A stretch of DNA of 64,000 nucleotides from AP-15 sp963775875 (GTDB lineage: Bacteria; Pseudomonadota; Alphaproteobacteria; ATCC43930; CGMCC-115725). Positions 44,742 through 53,231 of the stretch are shown piece after piece. The stretch's first letter is position 1. Every line of letters starts with the position of its first letter. The position numbers were made by a program, and so were the translations under genes. Location of the stretch: assembly GCA_963775875.1 (NCBI GenBank), contig CAVZKP010000040.1:31411-95410 (forward strand), given 5' to 3'. Below the pieces are notes generated by a model, which was given only the letters and a program-made list of their open reading frames with translations, did no database searches and was not told the DNA's origin.

Positions 44742-46063
44742 GGAGTTTGTCTTCGAAAGCTACCGATACGACGCGGCAAACGCCACGCTGTCGCTACGTT
44801 ATCGCTTGGCCGACGCGATGCGGTTCGAAGAAACGCTGATCTTCGACTTTCCATCGCGGCCGCTGTCGGAGCCCGCCGAGGCGGTGCTCGACCGGATCTT
44901 CCGAATGATTTTTTTGCTGGCGGGGGTCAGCTATTACAAGGCGTTCGTGCCGCCAATTCTGGTATGCGAGGCGTTTCCGCTCGATCTCGCGACCGCCGAA
45001 TTCCTCGAACGCTTTTACGAAAAAGGCCTCGCCGAATTTGCCTGGCAAAACCGGATCTCGTTGCGAGGCCATTGCCAGTGTCGCTCGGATCCGGTCGCGC
45101 CGCCGGCGCCGATCGCGCTCGATCTGCCGCGGCGCACCTGCGTCCCGGTCGGCGGCGGCAAGGATTCGGTCGTCACCCTGGAATGCCTGAAAGCCGGCGG
45201 CGAGGACCTCGTGCTATTCTCGCTGGGCGACGCCCAACCGATCGCCGCCTGCATTGCCGCCTCCGGCCTGCCCTTCATCCGGGTTCGCCGCCGCCTCGAC
45301 CCCGGCCTCTTACAGCTCAACCATGGCGAAGCGTTGAACGGCCACGTGCCGATCACCGGGATCTTGAGCGCGATTGTGCTGGCCTGCGCCGTGCTCGCCG
45401 GCTTCGATACGATCGCGATGTCGAACGAGCATTCGGCCAGTGCCCCGAACCTGATCGTCGACGGGGTCGCGATCAACCATCAGTTCAGCAAATCGCTGGA
45501 GTTCGAGCGCGATTTCGCCGCTTATATCGCCAAGCCATATCTCGCCGGGTATCGCCTATTTTTCGCTGCTGCGGCCATTGTCGGAGGTCGAGATCGCCCG
45601 GCGCTTTTCGCGGCACCGGCAATATTTCGGTAGTTTCCGCAGCTGCAACACCGCGTTCCGCCAGTCGCCGGCCCAGCGCGGCCAGCATTGGTGCGGCGAT
45701 TGCCCGAAATGCCGCTTCGTGTTCCTGGCCTTGGCGCCATTCGTCGCCAAGGCGGAGCTGATCGCGATCTTCGGTCGCAATCTACTGGACGACGAAAGCC
45801 AGTCGGACGGGTTTGCCGCATTGGGTGGCTGGGGCGGGCACAAGCCGTTCGAATGCGTCGGCGAGATCGCCGAGAGCGCTGCGGTGATGGCCTATTTGGG
45901 ACGCCATCCCGACTGGCGCGACGATACGGTCATGCGGCGGCTGCATGCTGTTTTCCCGTCGTTGCGACAAGCGGATCCGGCGGATTATCGCGCACTGTTC
46001 ACCACGCGGCATCCGCACCGGGTTCCGGATAAGTTCATGACCATGCTCGATGCGTGCGGCTGA
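44731..46063 (+). pseudogene. murL: UDP-MurNAc-L-Ala-L-Glu epimerase MurL, one frameshift
   Basis: MurL inverts the terminal L-Glu of UDP-MurNAc-L-Ala-L-Glu to D-Glu using ATP. The first part (44731 to about 45563) carries VPVGGGKDSVVTLECL, a PP-loop-like ATP site with GGGKDS at residues 141-146, and TIAMSNEHSASAPNLIVDG. The second part, in the next frame, carries LLRPLSEVEIARRFSRH, FRSCNTAFRQSPAQRGQHWC and GDCPKCRFVFLALAPF, with the Cys pairs of the family. One base too many at CC (45555-45556) or in the T5 run (45559-45563) separates them; together they give about 443 residues, the normal length. Because the pathway has no murD in the dcw cluster, MurL is probably needed, so a sequencing indel is more likely than decay. 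Confidence 0.85.
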
Positions 46064-47384
46064 ACTGGGCCTGGCGCGGGTCGCGATCTGGGGGCTCGGC
46101 CGCGAAGGCCGGGCGGCAATCGGGTTTCTGCGTGCCCGGCATCCGCACCTGCCTCTGCTATTGCTCGACGATGCCGAGGACGCGCAAATGCCGACCGGCC
46201 TCAACGGCATCGACTGCGCCTTTGGCGCCGAGCGGATCGCCAGCGCGCTTGGCCATGTCGATGTGCTGGTCAAATCCCCCGGGGTCAGCCTCTATCGCCG
46301 CGAAATCGAGACTGCGCGCGCCAATGGGACCAAAATCACTTCGCTGCTGAATTTGTGGTTCGCCGAGGCGATCGACGTTACGACAATCTGCGTCACCGGA
46401 ACCAAGGGAAAGAGCACAACCGCGTCCCTGATCGCGCATATGCTGGGCAGGCTCGGCCGCAGGGCGGCGCTGGTCGGCAATATCGGGGTCCCGATCACCG
46501 AGATCGACCCGGTGACGAACGATTACGCAGTGGTCGAGGTATCGAGCTATCAGGCTGCCGATTTCGATGGCATCTGCGATGTGGCGGTGCTGACCTCGCT
46601 GTTTCCGGAGCATATCGACTGGCACCGCACGCTCGACGCCTATTACCGGGACAAGCTCAACCTGTTGCGCCGCAGCCGGCGGGCGATCGTCAACCGCGAG
46701 GCGGCCGTTATGGCCGATTTTGGCCAGTTGTTCTTCAACGACGAAACTGCCATCCACGGGCGCGGGGCGGACATTTTCCAGGGTCCCGAGCGGATCGGTC
46801 CGGTGCGCAATCGCTATCTCGCCAGAGCACATAATATCTCCAATTTATGCGCGGCGCTTACTGTCGCGAAGGTGCTGGACATAGATCCGGCCGCCGCGCT
46901 CGACGCCAGTAGCGACTTTGCGGCGCTGCCCCACCGCCAGCAGGAGCTCGGTGAAATCGGCGGCGTTCTGTTTGTCGATGACAGTATCTCGACCGCACCT
47001 GAATCGACGATCGCCGCGCTTTCGGTTTATGCCGGCCGCGACATCACCGTCATTGTCGGCGGCTACGACCGCGGCATCGACTATGGCAAGCTTGTCTCGA
47101 TCCTGGCGCAGGGCGCGGCCCAAGCGGTCATCTGCCTCGGCGCCAGCGGCGAACGGATCTATGCCGCCGCGAAACAGCAAAGGCAGGCGGTCGTGGACGC
47201 ATATCCGGCGCGATCGATGGCGGACGCGGTGGCCCAGGCCAAGAAGCTGACCCCGGCAGGCGGCGTTGTGCTGCTGTCGCCGGCGGCGCCGAGCTACGGC
47301 TACTACCGCGACTTCGCCGAGCGCGGCCGCGACTTCGCTGCCAAGACCGGGCTGGCGGCCGGCGCGGCGGAGAGACCCGGATGA
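46050..47384 (+). CDS. murD2: UDP-MurNAc-L-alanine--L-glutamate ligase MurD2
   Basis: A 444-residue Mur ligase, overlapping the murL stop by 14 bases. The three-domain layout is complete: Rossmann start VAIWGLGREGRAAIGFL, P-loop CVTGTKGKSTTASLIAHML (GTKGKST at 117-123), VVEVSSYQAADF, FPEHIDWHRTLDAYYRDKLN, ARAHNISNLCAAL and DDSISTAPESTIAAL. Standard MurD takes D-Glu; the GTKGKST form next to murL is that of MurD2, which in Xanthomonas oryzae adds L-Glu. This is the only glutamate ligase in the window and explains the missing murD at 11.5 kb. Substrate stereochemistry is inferred from synteny. Confidence 0.9.
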   Translation: MRAAELGLARVAIWGLGREGRAAIGFLRARHPHLPLLLLDDAEDAQMPTGLNGIDCAFGAERIASALGHVDVLVKSPGVSLYRREIETARANGTKITSLLNLWFAEAIDVTTICVTGTKGKSTTASLIAHMLGRLGRRAALVGNIGVPITEIDPVTNDYAVVEVSSYQAADFDGICDVAVLTSLFPEHIDWHRTLDAYYRDKLNLLRRSRRAIVNREAAVMADFGQLFFNDETAIHGRGADIFQGPERIGPVRNRYLARAHNISNLCAALTVAKVLDIDPAAALDASSDFAALPHRQQELGEIGGVLFVDDSISTAPESTIAALSVYAGRDITVIVGGYDRGIDYGKLVSILAQGAAQAVICLGASGERIYAAAKQQRQAVVDAYPARSMADAVAQAKKLTPAGGVVLLSPAAPSYGYYRDFAERGRDFAAKTGLAAGAAERPG

Positions 47385-47647
47385 AATCGCGGTTGCGGCG
47401 GCGGCTCGGCTCTCACCCGGCGAAACGAGCGCTCTGTCTGATCGTGGCCTGCGGCGCCGCCAGCGCCTGCGCCGGGAAGCCCTTTCTGCTGAACGGCGAT
47501 GCGAACTCAGCCCAGGTCGGCTACAGCGGCGACGACCTCACGCCCGCCACTGCCGTGGCCAAACAGCATTGCGCCCGCTATGAGCGGGTGCCGCGTTTTC
47601 TCGAAAGCGGAGAGAACGTCGCGTATTTCGCCTGCGAGCGCCCGTAG
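47381..47647 (+). CDS. small putative lipoprotein
   Basis: An 88-residue protein whose ATG overlaps the murD2 stop (ATGA). A basic start (KSRLRRRLGSHPAKR) and hydrophobic stretch lead to an ASAC lipobox. The mature part (NGDANSAQVGYSGDDLTPAT then AVAKQHCARYERVPRF) contains two further Cys and resembles small secreted alphaproteobacterial proteins of unknown role. It is coupled to the murL-murD2 operon but may only be a passenger. Confidence 0.65.
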   Translation: MKSRLRRRLGSHPAKRALCLIVACGAASACAGKPFLLNGDANSAQVGYSGDDLTPATAVAKQHCARYERVPRFLESGENVAYFACERP

Positions 47648-47674
47648 CGTCTAGCGATCTTTCTGGTCACGGCG

Positions 47675-48856
47675 ATGCACCGGGTATCGGGGACGAAGAC
47701 GGCGGCGCACCCCTCGTCGCTGTTTCGCCTCGCCGTGTTGTGGCTGGCCGGAGCTGATCTGCGCCTGACGGTGTTGGCGGTACCACCGGTCCTGCCGTTG
47801 ATCCATCGGCAATTCGCCCTCAGCGAGCGGGCGATCGGGGCGCTTTCGGGATTGCCGGTGCTGCTGTTCGCGATCGCCGCGATCCCGGGATCGCTGCTGA
47901 TCGCCCGCCTCGGCGCCCGCGGCACCGCCATCGCCGGGCTGCTGTTCGTCGCTTCAGCCTCGGCGGCCCGCGGCATCGGGCCGACGGCGCCGATGCTGTT
48001 CGCGATGACCTTGCTGATGGCGGCGGGGATCGCGGTGGTGCAGCCAGCCTTGCCGGCACTGGTCGGCGAGTGGTTTGAGCACCGGCCGGGGTTCGCCACC
48101 GCGGTCTATGCCAATGGGCTGCTGATCGGCGAGGCTCTGCCGGCGGCATTGACGATCCCGTTCGTGCTGCCGCTGGTCGGCGGCGGCTGGCCGGCGAGCT
48201 TTGCCTTCTGGTCGGTTCCGGTCGCGGCGACCGCGCTGCTGATGGCGCTGTGCAGGTCGGACGCCCCGCGCTCCGCCGGGTCGATGCCGGCGCGCTGGTG
48301 GCCCGATTGGCGCCACCGCGAGACCTGGCAGCTTGGCCTGATGCAGGGCGGCACCGGTGGCCTCTATTTTGCCTCGAACGCGTTCATCCCGGATTATCTG
48401 CACGCCATCGGGCGGCCCGATCTGGTCACCCTCTGCCTCGCCGCGCTGAATTTGGGCCAATTGCCGGCCTCACTGGCATTGCTGGTCTGGGCGCGGCGTC
48501 TGGGCGGCAGCAAAACGGCGCTCGTGCTGATGCAGGTCCTGGGTCTGATCGGCATCGGCACATTCTTCGTCCCGCAGCCCTGGGTTGCCGGTTTCGGCGC
48601 CGGGGTGATCGGATTTTGCTGCGCCTTCACCCTGATCGTAACCCTGGCCTTGCCGCCGCAGATCGCCGCCGCTGGCGACGTTCATCGGCTGTCGGCTGGG
48701 ATGTTCGCGATCGGATATTCGCTGTCCTGTGTCGTGCCGCTGTTGGGCGGCGCCCTTTGGGACGCGACCGACATGCCCGCCGCCGCCTTCCTCGCCGCTG
48801 CCGGCGCCATCGCGATCGTTCTCGCCGCGGCTCTGAGTTTCCGCTTTCCCGGCTAG
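47675..48856 (+). CDS. MFS transporter (CynX/NimT-like)
   Basis: A 393-residue, 12-helix inner-membrane transporter, 27 bases after the lipoprotein gene. It has VLWLAGADLRLTVLAVPPVLP at the N-terminus, the ALSGLPVLLFAIAAIPGSLLIARLGARGT region with motif A features, and VYANGLLIGEALPAALTIPF in the fifth helix. This pattern is typical of the cyanate/nitroimidazole transporter group. Substrate unknown; position at the end of the D-glutamate operon makes an amino acid or pyroglutamate worth testing. Confidence 0.85.
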   Translation: MHRVSGTKTAAHPSSLFRLAVLWLAGADLRLTVLAVPPVLPLIHRQFALSERAIGALSGLPVLLFAIAAIPGSLLIARLGARGTAIAGLLFVASASAARGIGPTAPMLFAMTLLMAAGIAVVQPALPALVGEWFEHRPGFATAVYANGLLIGEALPAALTIPFVLPLVGGGWPASFAFWSVPVAATALLMALCRSDAPRSAGSMPARWWPDWRHRETWQLGLMQGGTGGLYFASNAFIPDYLHAIGRPDLVTLCLAALNLGQLPASLALLVWARRLGGSKTALVLMQVLGLIGIGTFFVPQPWVAGFGAGVIGFCCAFTLIVTLALPPQIAAAGDVHRLSAGMFAIGYSLSCVVPLLGGALWDATDMPAAAFLAAAGAIAIVLAAALSFRFPG

Positions 48857-48976
48857 AGTTCGCCCTGACCGAGGCCTGCGCCCGGTTGCCCGATGCCGGG
48901 TCCGTCCGGTAAAGGTTGATCCTGCTTTGGCGGGCGTCGCGCCCGAGACACCAGCGACAGGAAAGGCGAGCCGTCG

Positions 48977-49603
48977 ATGACCATCGAACTGCACACCTGG
49001 AACACCCCGAACGGCCGCAAGATCAGTGTGGCGCTCGAAGAGATGGGTCTGCCCTATACGGTGCATCCGATCAACATCTCGAAGGGCGAGCAGTTCGCTC
49101 CGGCATTTTTGAAAATCAGCCCGAACAACCGCATCCCGGCGATCATCGACCCCGAAGGCCCCGGCGGCCAGCCGATCAGCGTGTTCGAATCAGGTGCGAT
49201 CCTGATCTATCTCGGCGAGAAGACCGGCAAATTCTGGCCCGCCGATCTGCGCCGCCAGGTGCCGGTGTTGGAGTGGCTGATGTGGCAGATGGGCGGCTTT
49301 GGCCCGATGCCGGGGCAGGTGCATCATTTCCTGCAGGTCAAGGCCGAGCAGGACCGGCGCTATGGCCTCGACCGATATTCGAAGGAAACCCGCCGGCTCT
49401 ACGGCGTGCTCGACAAGCGGCTCGGCGAGGTCGAATTCGTCGGCGGCGACATCTCGATCGCCGATTTCGCGATCCTCGGCTGGGCCTGGCGGCACGAACG
49501 CCACCTGGTCGATCTCGCCGACTTCCCCAACGTCAAGCGCTGGTACGAGACGATCATGGCCCGTCCCGGCGTCAAGCGCGGGTTCGAGGTTGCGCTGGGC
49601 TGA
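48977..49603 (+). CDS. glutathione S-transferase-family protein (YfcG-like)
   Basis: A 208-residue thioredoxin-fold GST. The N-terminal domain has LHTWNTPNGRKISVALEEMG with the active TPNG-type motif of the YfcG/Nu class, NNRIPAIIDPEGPGG with the cis-Pro, and VFESGAILIYLGEKTGKFWP with the glutathione-binding ES. The helical C-terminal domain ends with ISIADFAILGWAWRHE. YfcG-type enzymes are disulfide-bond oxidoreductases. No operon partner is evident. Confidence 0.9.
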   Translation: MTIELHTWNTPNGRKISVALEEMGLPYTVHPINISKGEQFAPAFLKISPNNRIPAIIDPEGPGGQPISVFESGAILIYLGEKTGKFWPADLRRQVPVLEWLMWQMGGFGPMPGQVHHFLQVKAEQDRRYGLDRYSKETRRLYGVLDKRLGEVEFVGGDISIADFAILGWAWRHERHLVDLADFPNVKRWYETIMARPGVKRGFEVALG

Positions 49604-49628
49604 GATTGCCACGCCCCGGCGGAGGGTC

Positions 49629-50120
49629 TCACACCGGGCGCTGCGGCGACTTCAACCGAAAATCGCCCGACGGCGCTCGAGACTGGAGCGCGGGCCATAC
49701 TTCGCGCGCGCTGTAATAGGCCTCAAACCCGGGAGTGGTTTCGGGTAAGCTGACCCACGGCAGCTTTGAGCGGGTATAGATATGCACGTCCGGCGGTAAT
49801 GCGGCGGGGTCGTCGAGCGTGCCGACGCGGATGAAGCGCAGTTCGGCGCGGCCGCCATATTCGCTCCAGACCGCGGTCCGACAATCGGGGCAACGATAGA
49901 TTTGGTGCGGACGCCCGCTGTCGGTGGGAACCGCCACCGGCTGGGGATCGCCCGAGCGCAGTGCGACCCGGTCGGCCTCGATCAGGGCATTGATGACGAA
50001 GGCGCTGCCGGATTGGCGCTGACAATCGCGGCAGTGGCAGCAATGCACGAACATCGGTGCGGAATTGAGCCGATAGCGCACCAAACCGCAGGCGCAGCCG
50101 CCTTCCAAGCCATTATCCAT
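49629..50120 (-). CDS. GFA-family (glutathione-dependent formaldehyde-activating-like) protein
   Basis: A 163-residue zinc-binding protein; ATG 50120 is preceded by GGAGGAGCGAG. Cys ligands are visible in GGCACGLVRY, FVHCCHCRDCQRQSG and YRCPDCRTAVW, the pattern of the Mss4-like fold. The C-terminal IRVGTLDDPAALPPDVHIYTRSKLPWV is characteristic. Most family members have unknown substrates despite the formaldehyde name. Confidence 0.88.
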   Translation of the reverse strand: MDNGLEGGCACGLVRYRLNSAPMFVHCCHCRDCQRQSGSAFVINALIEADRVALRSGDPQPVAVPTDSGRPHQIYRCPDCRTAVWSEYGGRAELRFIRVGTLDDPAALPPDVHIYTRSKLPWVSLPETTPGFEAYYSAREVWPALQSRAPSGDFRLKSPQRPV

Positions 50121-50226
50121 CTCGCTCCTCCGGTTTTTCGGCGAAGCTGGCGCACAAGCTCGGCGCCCAGCTAGGCCGGACAACATTATGCGATTATATC
50201 GAGCACGGTCATGGAGGCTCCAGGCG

Positions 50227-50601
50227 ATGGCGAAGGTGATCAAGACGCTGGGCGCGCTGAGCGATCGCCTCCAGGCCGGCGCCAGCGTGCGAAATGTATA
50301 TGGCGATCCGGTCGAACTCGATGGACGGACCGTGATCCCGGTAGCCCGCATCAGCTACGGCTTTGGCGCAGGCGGCCGAGCGAGCGGCGGCAAGGGCGGC
50401 GGGTCCGAACCGGGGGGAAGCGGCGGCGGCGCCGGCTTGAGCGCCCGGCCGCTGGGCGTGCTGGAGATCGCCGCGGGCCGAACACGCTTCATCCCGTTTG
50501 TCGACCCGGCGCGGCTCGGTGTCTCGCTAACGATCGGGTTCCTGGTCGGCCTCGTCCTCGGTCGCCGATCGCGAAGCAATGCTGCGAAATCATCGAGGTG
50601 A
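50227..50601 (+). CDS. GerW/YtfJ-like protein
   Basis: A 124-residue protein starting MAKVIKTLGALSDRLQAGAS. VRNVYGDPVELDGRTVIPVARISYGFGAGG is the conserved core of the GerW (YtfJ) family, followed by a Gly/Ser-rich linker, LGVLEIAAGRTRFIPFVDP and a C-terminal hydrophobic helix (LGVSLTIGFLVGLVLG). In Bacillus YtfJ is a spore protein; in proteobacteria the function is unknown. The C-terminal helix suggests membrane association. Confidence 0.75.
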   Translation: MAKVIKTLGALSDRLQAGASVRNVYGDPVELDGRTVIPVARISYGFGAGGRASGGKGGGSEPGGSGGGAGLSARPLGVLEIAAGRTRFIPFVDPARLGVSLTIGFLVGLVLGRRSRSNAAKSSR

Positions 50602-50696
50602 ACCGACCGCATCGCCGATCCAGAAGCGGAAGGTGTTGTTCACCGGCTATATCCGCTATCTGTGGGTCGTTGCATCCTTGGAGTTGGTCGAAAAAA

Positions 50697-50945
50697 ATGA
50701 AGCAGATTGTGCTCGCCGCTTTGATTGCACTCGGTCCGCTGGCGCTCGCCCAGCAAGTACAGGCAGCCGCCTGCGTAAACGGCGCCTATCGCGCTGGTTG
50801 CGTCGGCCCGCATGGAGCTGCCGCCGTGCATAAGGCCCCTTACCGGGCGCCTTACCGGGGGCATTCGGTCACCTGCGCCAACGGCGTTTATCGCGCGGGA
50901 TGCGTCGGACCGCACGGGGCTGCGGTCGTGCGCAAGCCATATTAG
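50697..50945 (+). CDS. small secreted protein with duplicated NGxYRAGCVGPHGAA motif
   Basis: An 82-residue product with a signal peptide (QIVLAALIALGPLALAQQVQAAA). The mature part has two copies of a 20-residue unit, CVNGAYRAGCVGPHGAAAV and CANGVYRAGCVGPHGAAVV, each with two Cys, separated by an Arg/Pro/Tyr linker. Similar short Cys-Gly proteins occur in rhizobia and relatives with no assigned role. It probably sits in the periplasm with intra-repeat disulfides. Confidence 0.7.
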   Translation: MKQIVLAALIALGPLALAQQVQAAACVNGAYRAGCVGPHGAAAVHKAPYRAPYRGHSVTCANGVYRAGCVGPHGAAVVRKPY

Positions 50946-51075
50946 GCGAGCCCGGGGACGGATCGTCGACGGTGGGCGACAGCGCAGCTGAGCCCGCCAT
51001 CGACGGCCGGCATGCCCGGAACTTCGCTGTCTGCCCGGGCCAACCGCGGAACCGGGCGTTGCCGGCCCTCTGTTA

Positions 51076-51079
51076 CTAG
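51076..51079. repeat. CTAG target-site duplication, left copy
   Basis: CTAG immediately flanks the left inverted repeat (starting 51080) and recurs at 52107-52110 right after the other end, as expected for an IS481-family insertion. Confidence 0.7.
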
Positions 51080-52106
51080 CTGTGAGCTTTCATTAGGTTG
51101 TCCATCCGGTCCGGACCGAGGAAGCTGAGGTTGCGAAGCTTCAGTGTCCAAGGGGGACCGGATGAACGTCCATAAGAATGCTCGCCTGACGCCGCATAGT
51201 CGAGCCGAGCTGGTGCGTCGCGTGCTGGTTGAGGGCCGGGCGCCCAAGGCGGTGGCCACCGCCATGGGGGTGAGTGCCAAGACGGTGCGCAAGTGGGTCG
51301 AGCGCTTTGCCGCCGCGGGCGCCGCCGGCCTCGCCGATCGTTCCTCGCGGCCGCATCGCCTTTACCGGCCAACCCCCACGCCAACCGCCGAGCGGATCGA
51401 GGTGCTGCGGCGCCAGCGCTGGACCGGCAAGCAGATCGCCCGGCAAACCAGTGTCTCGCCGGCTACCGTCAGCCGGGTGCTCAAGCGTCTCGGCCTTAGC
51501 CGGATGAGGGATCTGGAGCCGGCGGCGCCGGTGATCCGCTACCAGCGCAAGCAGCCCGGCGAGATGATCCATCTCGACATCAAGAAGCTCGGACGCTTCG
51601 ACCGGGTCGGCCACCGCATCACCGGCGATCGCACCGGCCAAAGCAACAGCCGCGGCATCGGCTGGGAGTTCGTCCACGTCGCCATTGACGATGCCTCGCG
51701 CGTGGCCTTCTGCCAGGTCATGCCCGACGAGAAGAAAGAGAGCGCCGTCGCCTTCCTGAAGGCAGCCTTAGCCTACTACAAGAGCCTCGGCATTACCGTT
51801 GCCCGGGTGATGACCGACAACGGCTCATGCTACAAGGCGTTCGACTTCCGCGACACCTGCCGCGATCGTCGGCTCAAGCACATCCGCACCAGGCCCTACA
51901 CCCCGAAGACCAACGGCAAGGCCGAGCGCTTCAGCCAAACCGCGCTCAGGGAATGGCCTTACGCCCAGGCCTACCCCACCTCAAACCATCGCGCCGCCGA
52001 GCTGGCTGCATCGATACAACTGGCATCGACCACACGGCGGGATAAAATCCCAAACGCCAATCAGCCGCCTCAGCCTCGCTGAGGACAACCTATTGAGGCT
52101 CAACAG
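51080..52106 (+). mobile_element. IS481-family insertion sequence
   Basis: A 1027-bp element bounded by imperfect inverted repeats: CTGTGAGCTTTCATTAGGTT at the left (51080 onwards) and CTGTTGAGCCTCAATAGGTT read inward from 52106. It is flanked by CTAG duplications. Ends starting TGT, size and single DDE transposase place it in IS481. It lies in the gap between the secreted-protein gene and the first DUF736 gene, with no gene visibly interrupted. Confidence 0.85.
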
Positions 52107-52110
52107 CTAG
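51162..52110 (+). pseudogene. IS481 transposase, C-terminal frameshift
   Basis: The N-terminal helix-turn-helix region (ELVRRVLVEGRAPKAVATAM, then VSAKTVRKWVERFAAAG) and the DDE core are intact: HLDIKKLGRF, VHVAIDDASRVAF, RVMTDNGSCYKAF and RPYTPKTNGKAERFSQTALR. Near 52003 the frame changes; the expected end, LHRYNWHRPHGGIKSQTP and RLSLAEDNLL, is in another frame and closes with a TAG at 52108-52110 that uses bases of the target duplication. A deletion of 2 mod 3 bases (about eight by comparison with the family) explains the break. The element is probably no longer autonomous. Confidence 0.8.
52107..52110. repeat. CTAG target-site duplication, right copy
   Basis: Direct repeat of 51076-51079 abutting the right end of the IS481 element. 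Confidence 0.7.
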
Positions 52111-52335
52111 AGCCCGCCGTCGCCGCCGCCAACCGGTCTACCGGAAAAATTTCCCCGGCCGGCAACAGGGCCGGCCTCCTCGCGGCCGCTGCGCTGTCAA
52201 ATTTTCCCGCCTCCCCGGTCCTCCACTGCGCTTCGGCCGCTCGCTGGCTCGCGGTGACGGCGGCGCCGTTGCGGTCTCCGAGCCCGAGACATCGCCGGGG
52301 ACGGTCCCGGCGAACAACCGAAAAGGAAACCTCTG

Positions 52336-52665
52336 ATGGCGATCACCCTCGGCACTTTCACCCAGCTCGATGACGGCGTTCTGACCGGGACGTTCAAAAC
52401 CCTCAACGTCAGCGTCTCGCTGGCCATCGTCCCGATCGACAAGACCTCCGACAAGGCTCCCGATCACCGGGTCTATGCCGGACCGCGCCACGAAGTCGGT
52501 GCCGGCTGGAGCCAGGTCGCCAAATCGAGCGGCGAGACCTACATCAATCTCAAGATCGGTTCGCCGGAATTCGGGCCGAACTGGGTTCGCTGCCGGCTCG
52601 TCAAGCTCGAAAAGCCGGCTGAAGACGGCGCCACCCACATCGCTCTCTGGGAACCGCGCGACTAG
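52336..52665 (+). CDS. DUF736-family protein
   Basis: A 109-residue DUF736 protein (LGTFTQLDDGVLTGTFKTLN, DKAPDHRVYAGPRHEVGAGW, SSGETYINLKIGSPEFGPNW). The family is common on alphaproteobacterial plasmids and integrative elements and is of unknown function, possibly single-strand-binding-like. The ATG follows AAAAGGAAACCTCTG. It is followed by a strong terminator. A second full copy lies at 58502 and a C-terminal fragment at 58964. Confidence 0.9.
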   Translation: MAITLGTFTQLDDGVLTGTFKTLNVSVSLAIVPIDKTSDKAPDHRVYAGPRHEVGAGWSQVAKSSGETYINLKIGSPEFGPNWVRCRLVKLEKPAEDGATHIALWEPRD

Positions 52666-52676
52666 CGATCACCATC

Positions 52677-52708
52677 GCCCCGCCGCCTGACACGCGGCGG
52701 GGCTTTTT
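52677..52708 (+). terminator. intrinsic terminator after the first DUF736 gene
   Basis: A perfect 10-bp stem GCCCCGCCGC/GCGGCGGGGC (52677-52686 with 52694-52703), a 7-base loop CTGACAC, and T5 (52704-52708), 11 bases after the DUF736 stop. A textbook Rho-independent terminator. Confidence 0.9.
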
Positions 52709-52723
52709 CGCGCAACCGCCCTT

Positions 52724-53134
52724 TTAGGTGTTCGGACCGACCTCTGCTCCCACTTTCAGAAGCCGTCTCGCCGGAGTTCCGATCCTCCCATGCCGGGCCG
52801 CGCCGGTCGCAAGTCGGCGCGGCAAAATCGGCACCCCCGCGCCCCGCTTCGCGGCGCCGTCGGCGTCCTTGACCCAGCCCAGCCCGGCAGGGCGCCCGCT
52901 CGCGCGCGCCAACCCGATCATCTTCTCAGATAGGTTGACGCCGGTGACTTTCGCCGTGCCCCGCTGGCGGATCGCCCGGGTGTAGAAACCTTCCCCGCAG
53001 GAAATGTCGACCACTGCCTTGCTGGTTGGATCGCCGATCAGCCGCATCAAGGTGAAAGCCTCGATATGGGTGCGCCACGGCTGCTGCTTCGAGCGTTTGT
53101 ATTGCTCCGCGATCGGATCGTAATTCGGCGTCAT
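52724..53134 (-). pseudogene. truncated class I SAM methyltransferase
   Basis: The first 78 residues from ATG 53134 (MTPNYDPIAEQYKRSKQQPW, then VVDISCGEGFYTRAIRQRG with motif I, and GVNLSEKMIGLARA) are a normal methyltransferase N-terminus. After about 52900 the sequence changes to unrelated low-complexity residues (KRGAGVPILPRRLATGAARH) and stops at 136 residues, while family members are about 240. The 3' part was probably replaced by the DUF736/IS-associated sequence next to it. Inactive in all likelihood. Confidence 0.7.
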
Positions 53135-53231
53135 GCTTCGTCCCCGATCAACTGTTGAAACGATCCGGTTTAATTCGGGTTTGGCAACGCGCGCGGGACG
53201 ATCGCAGCAATCTATCGACAGGGGAAAACAG

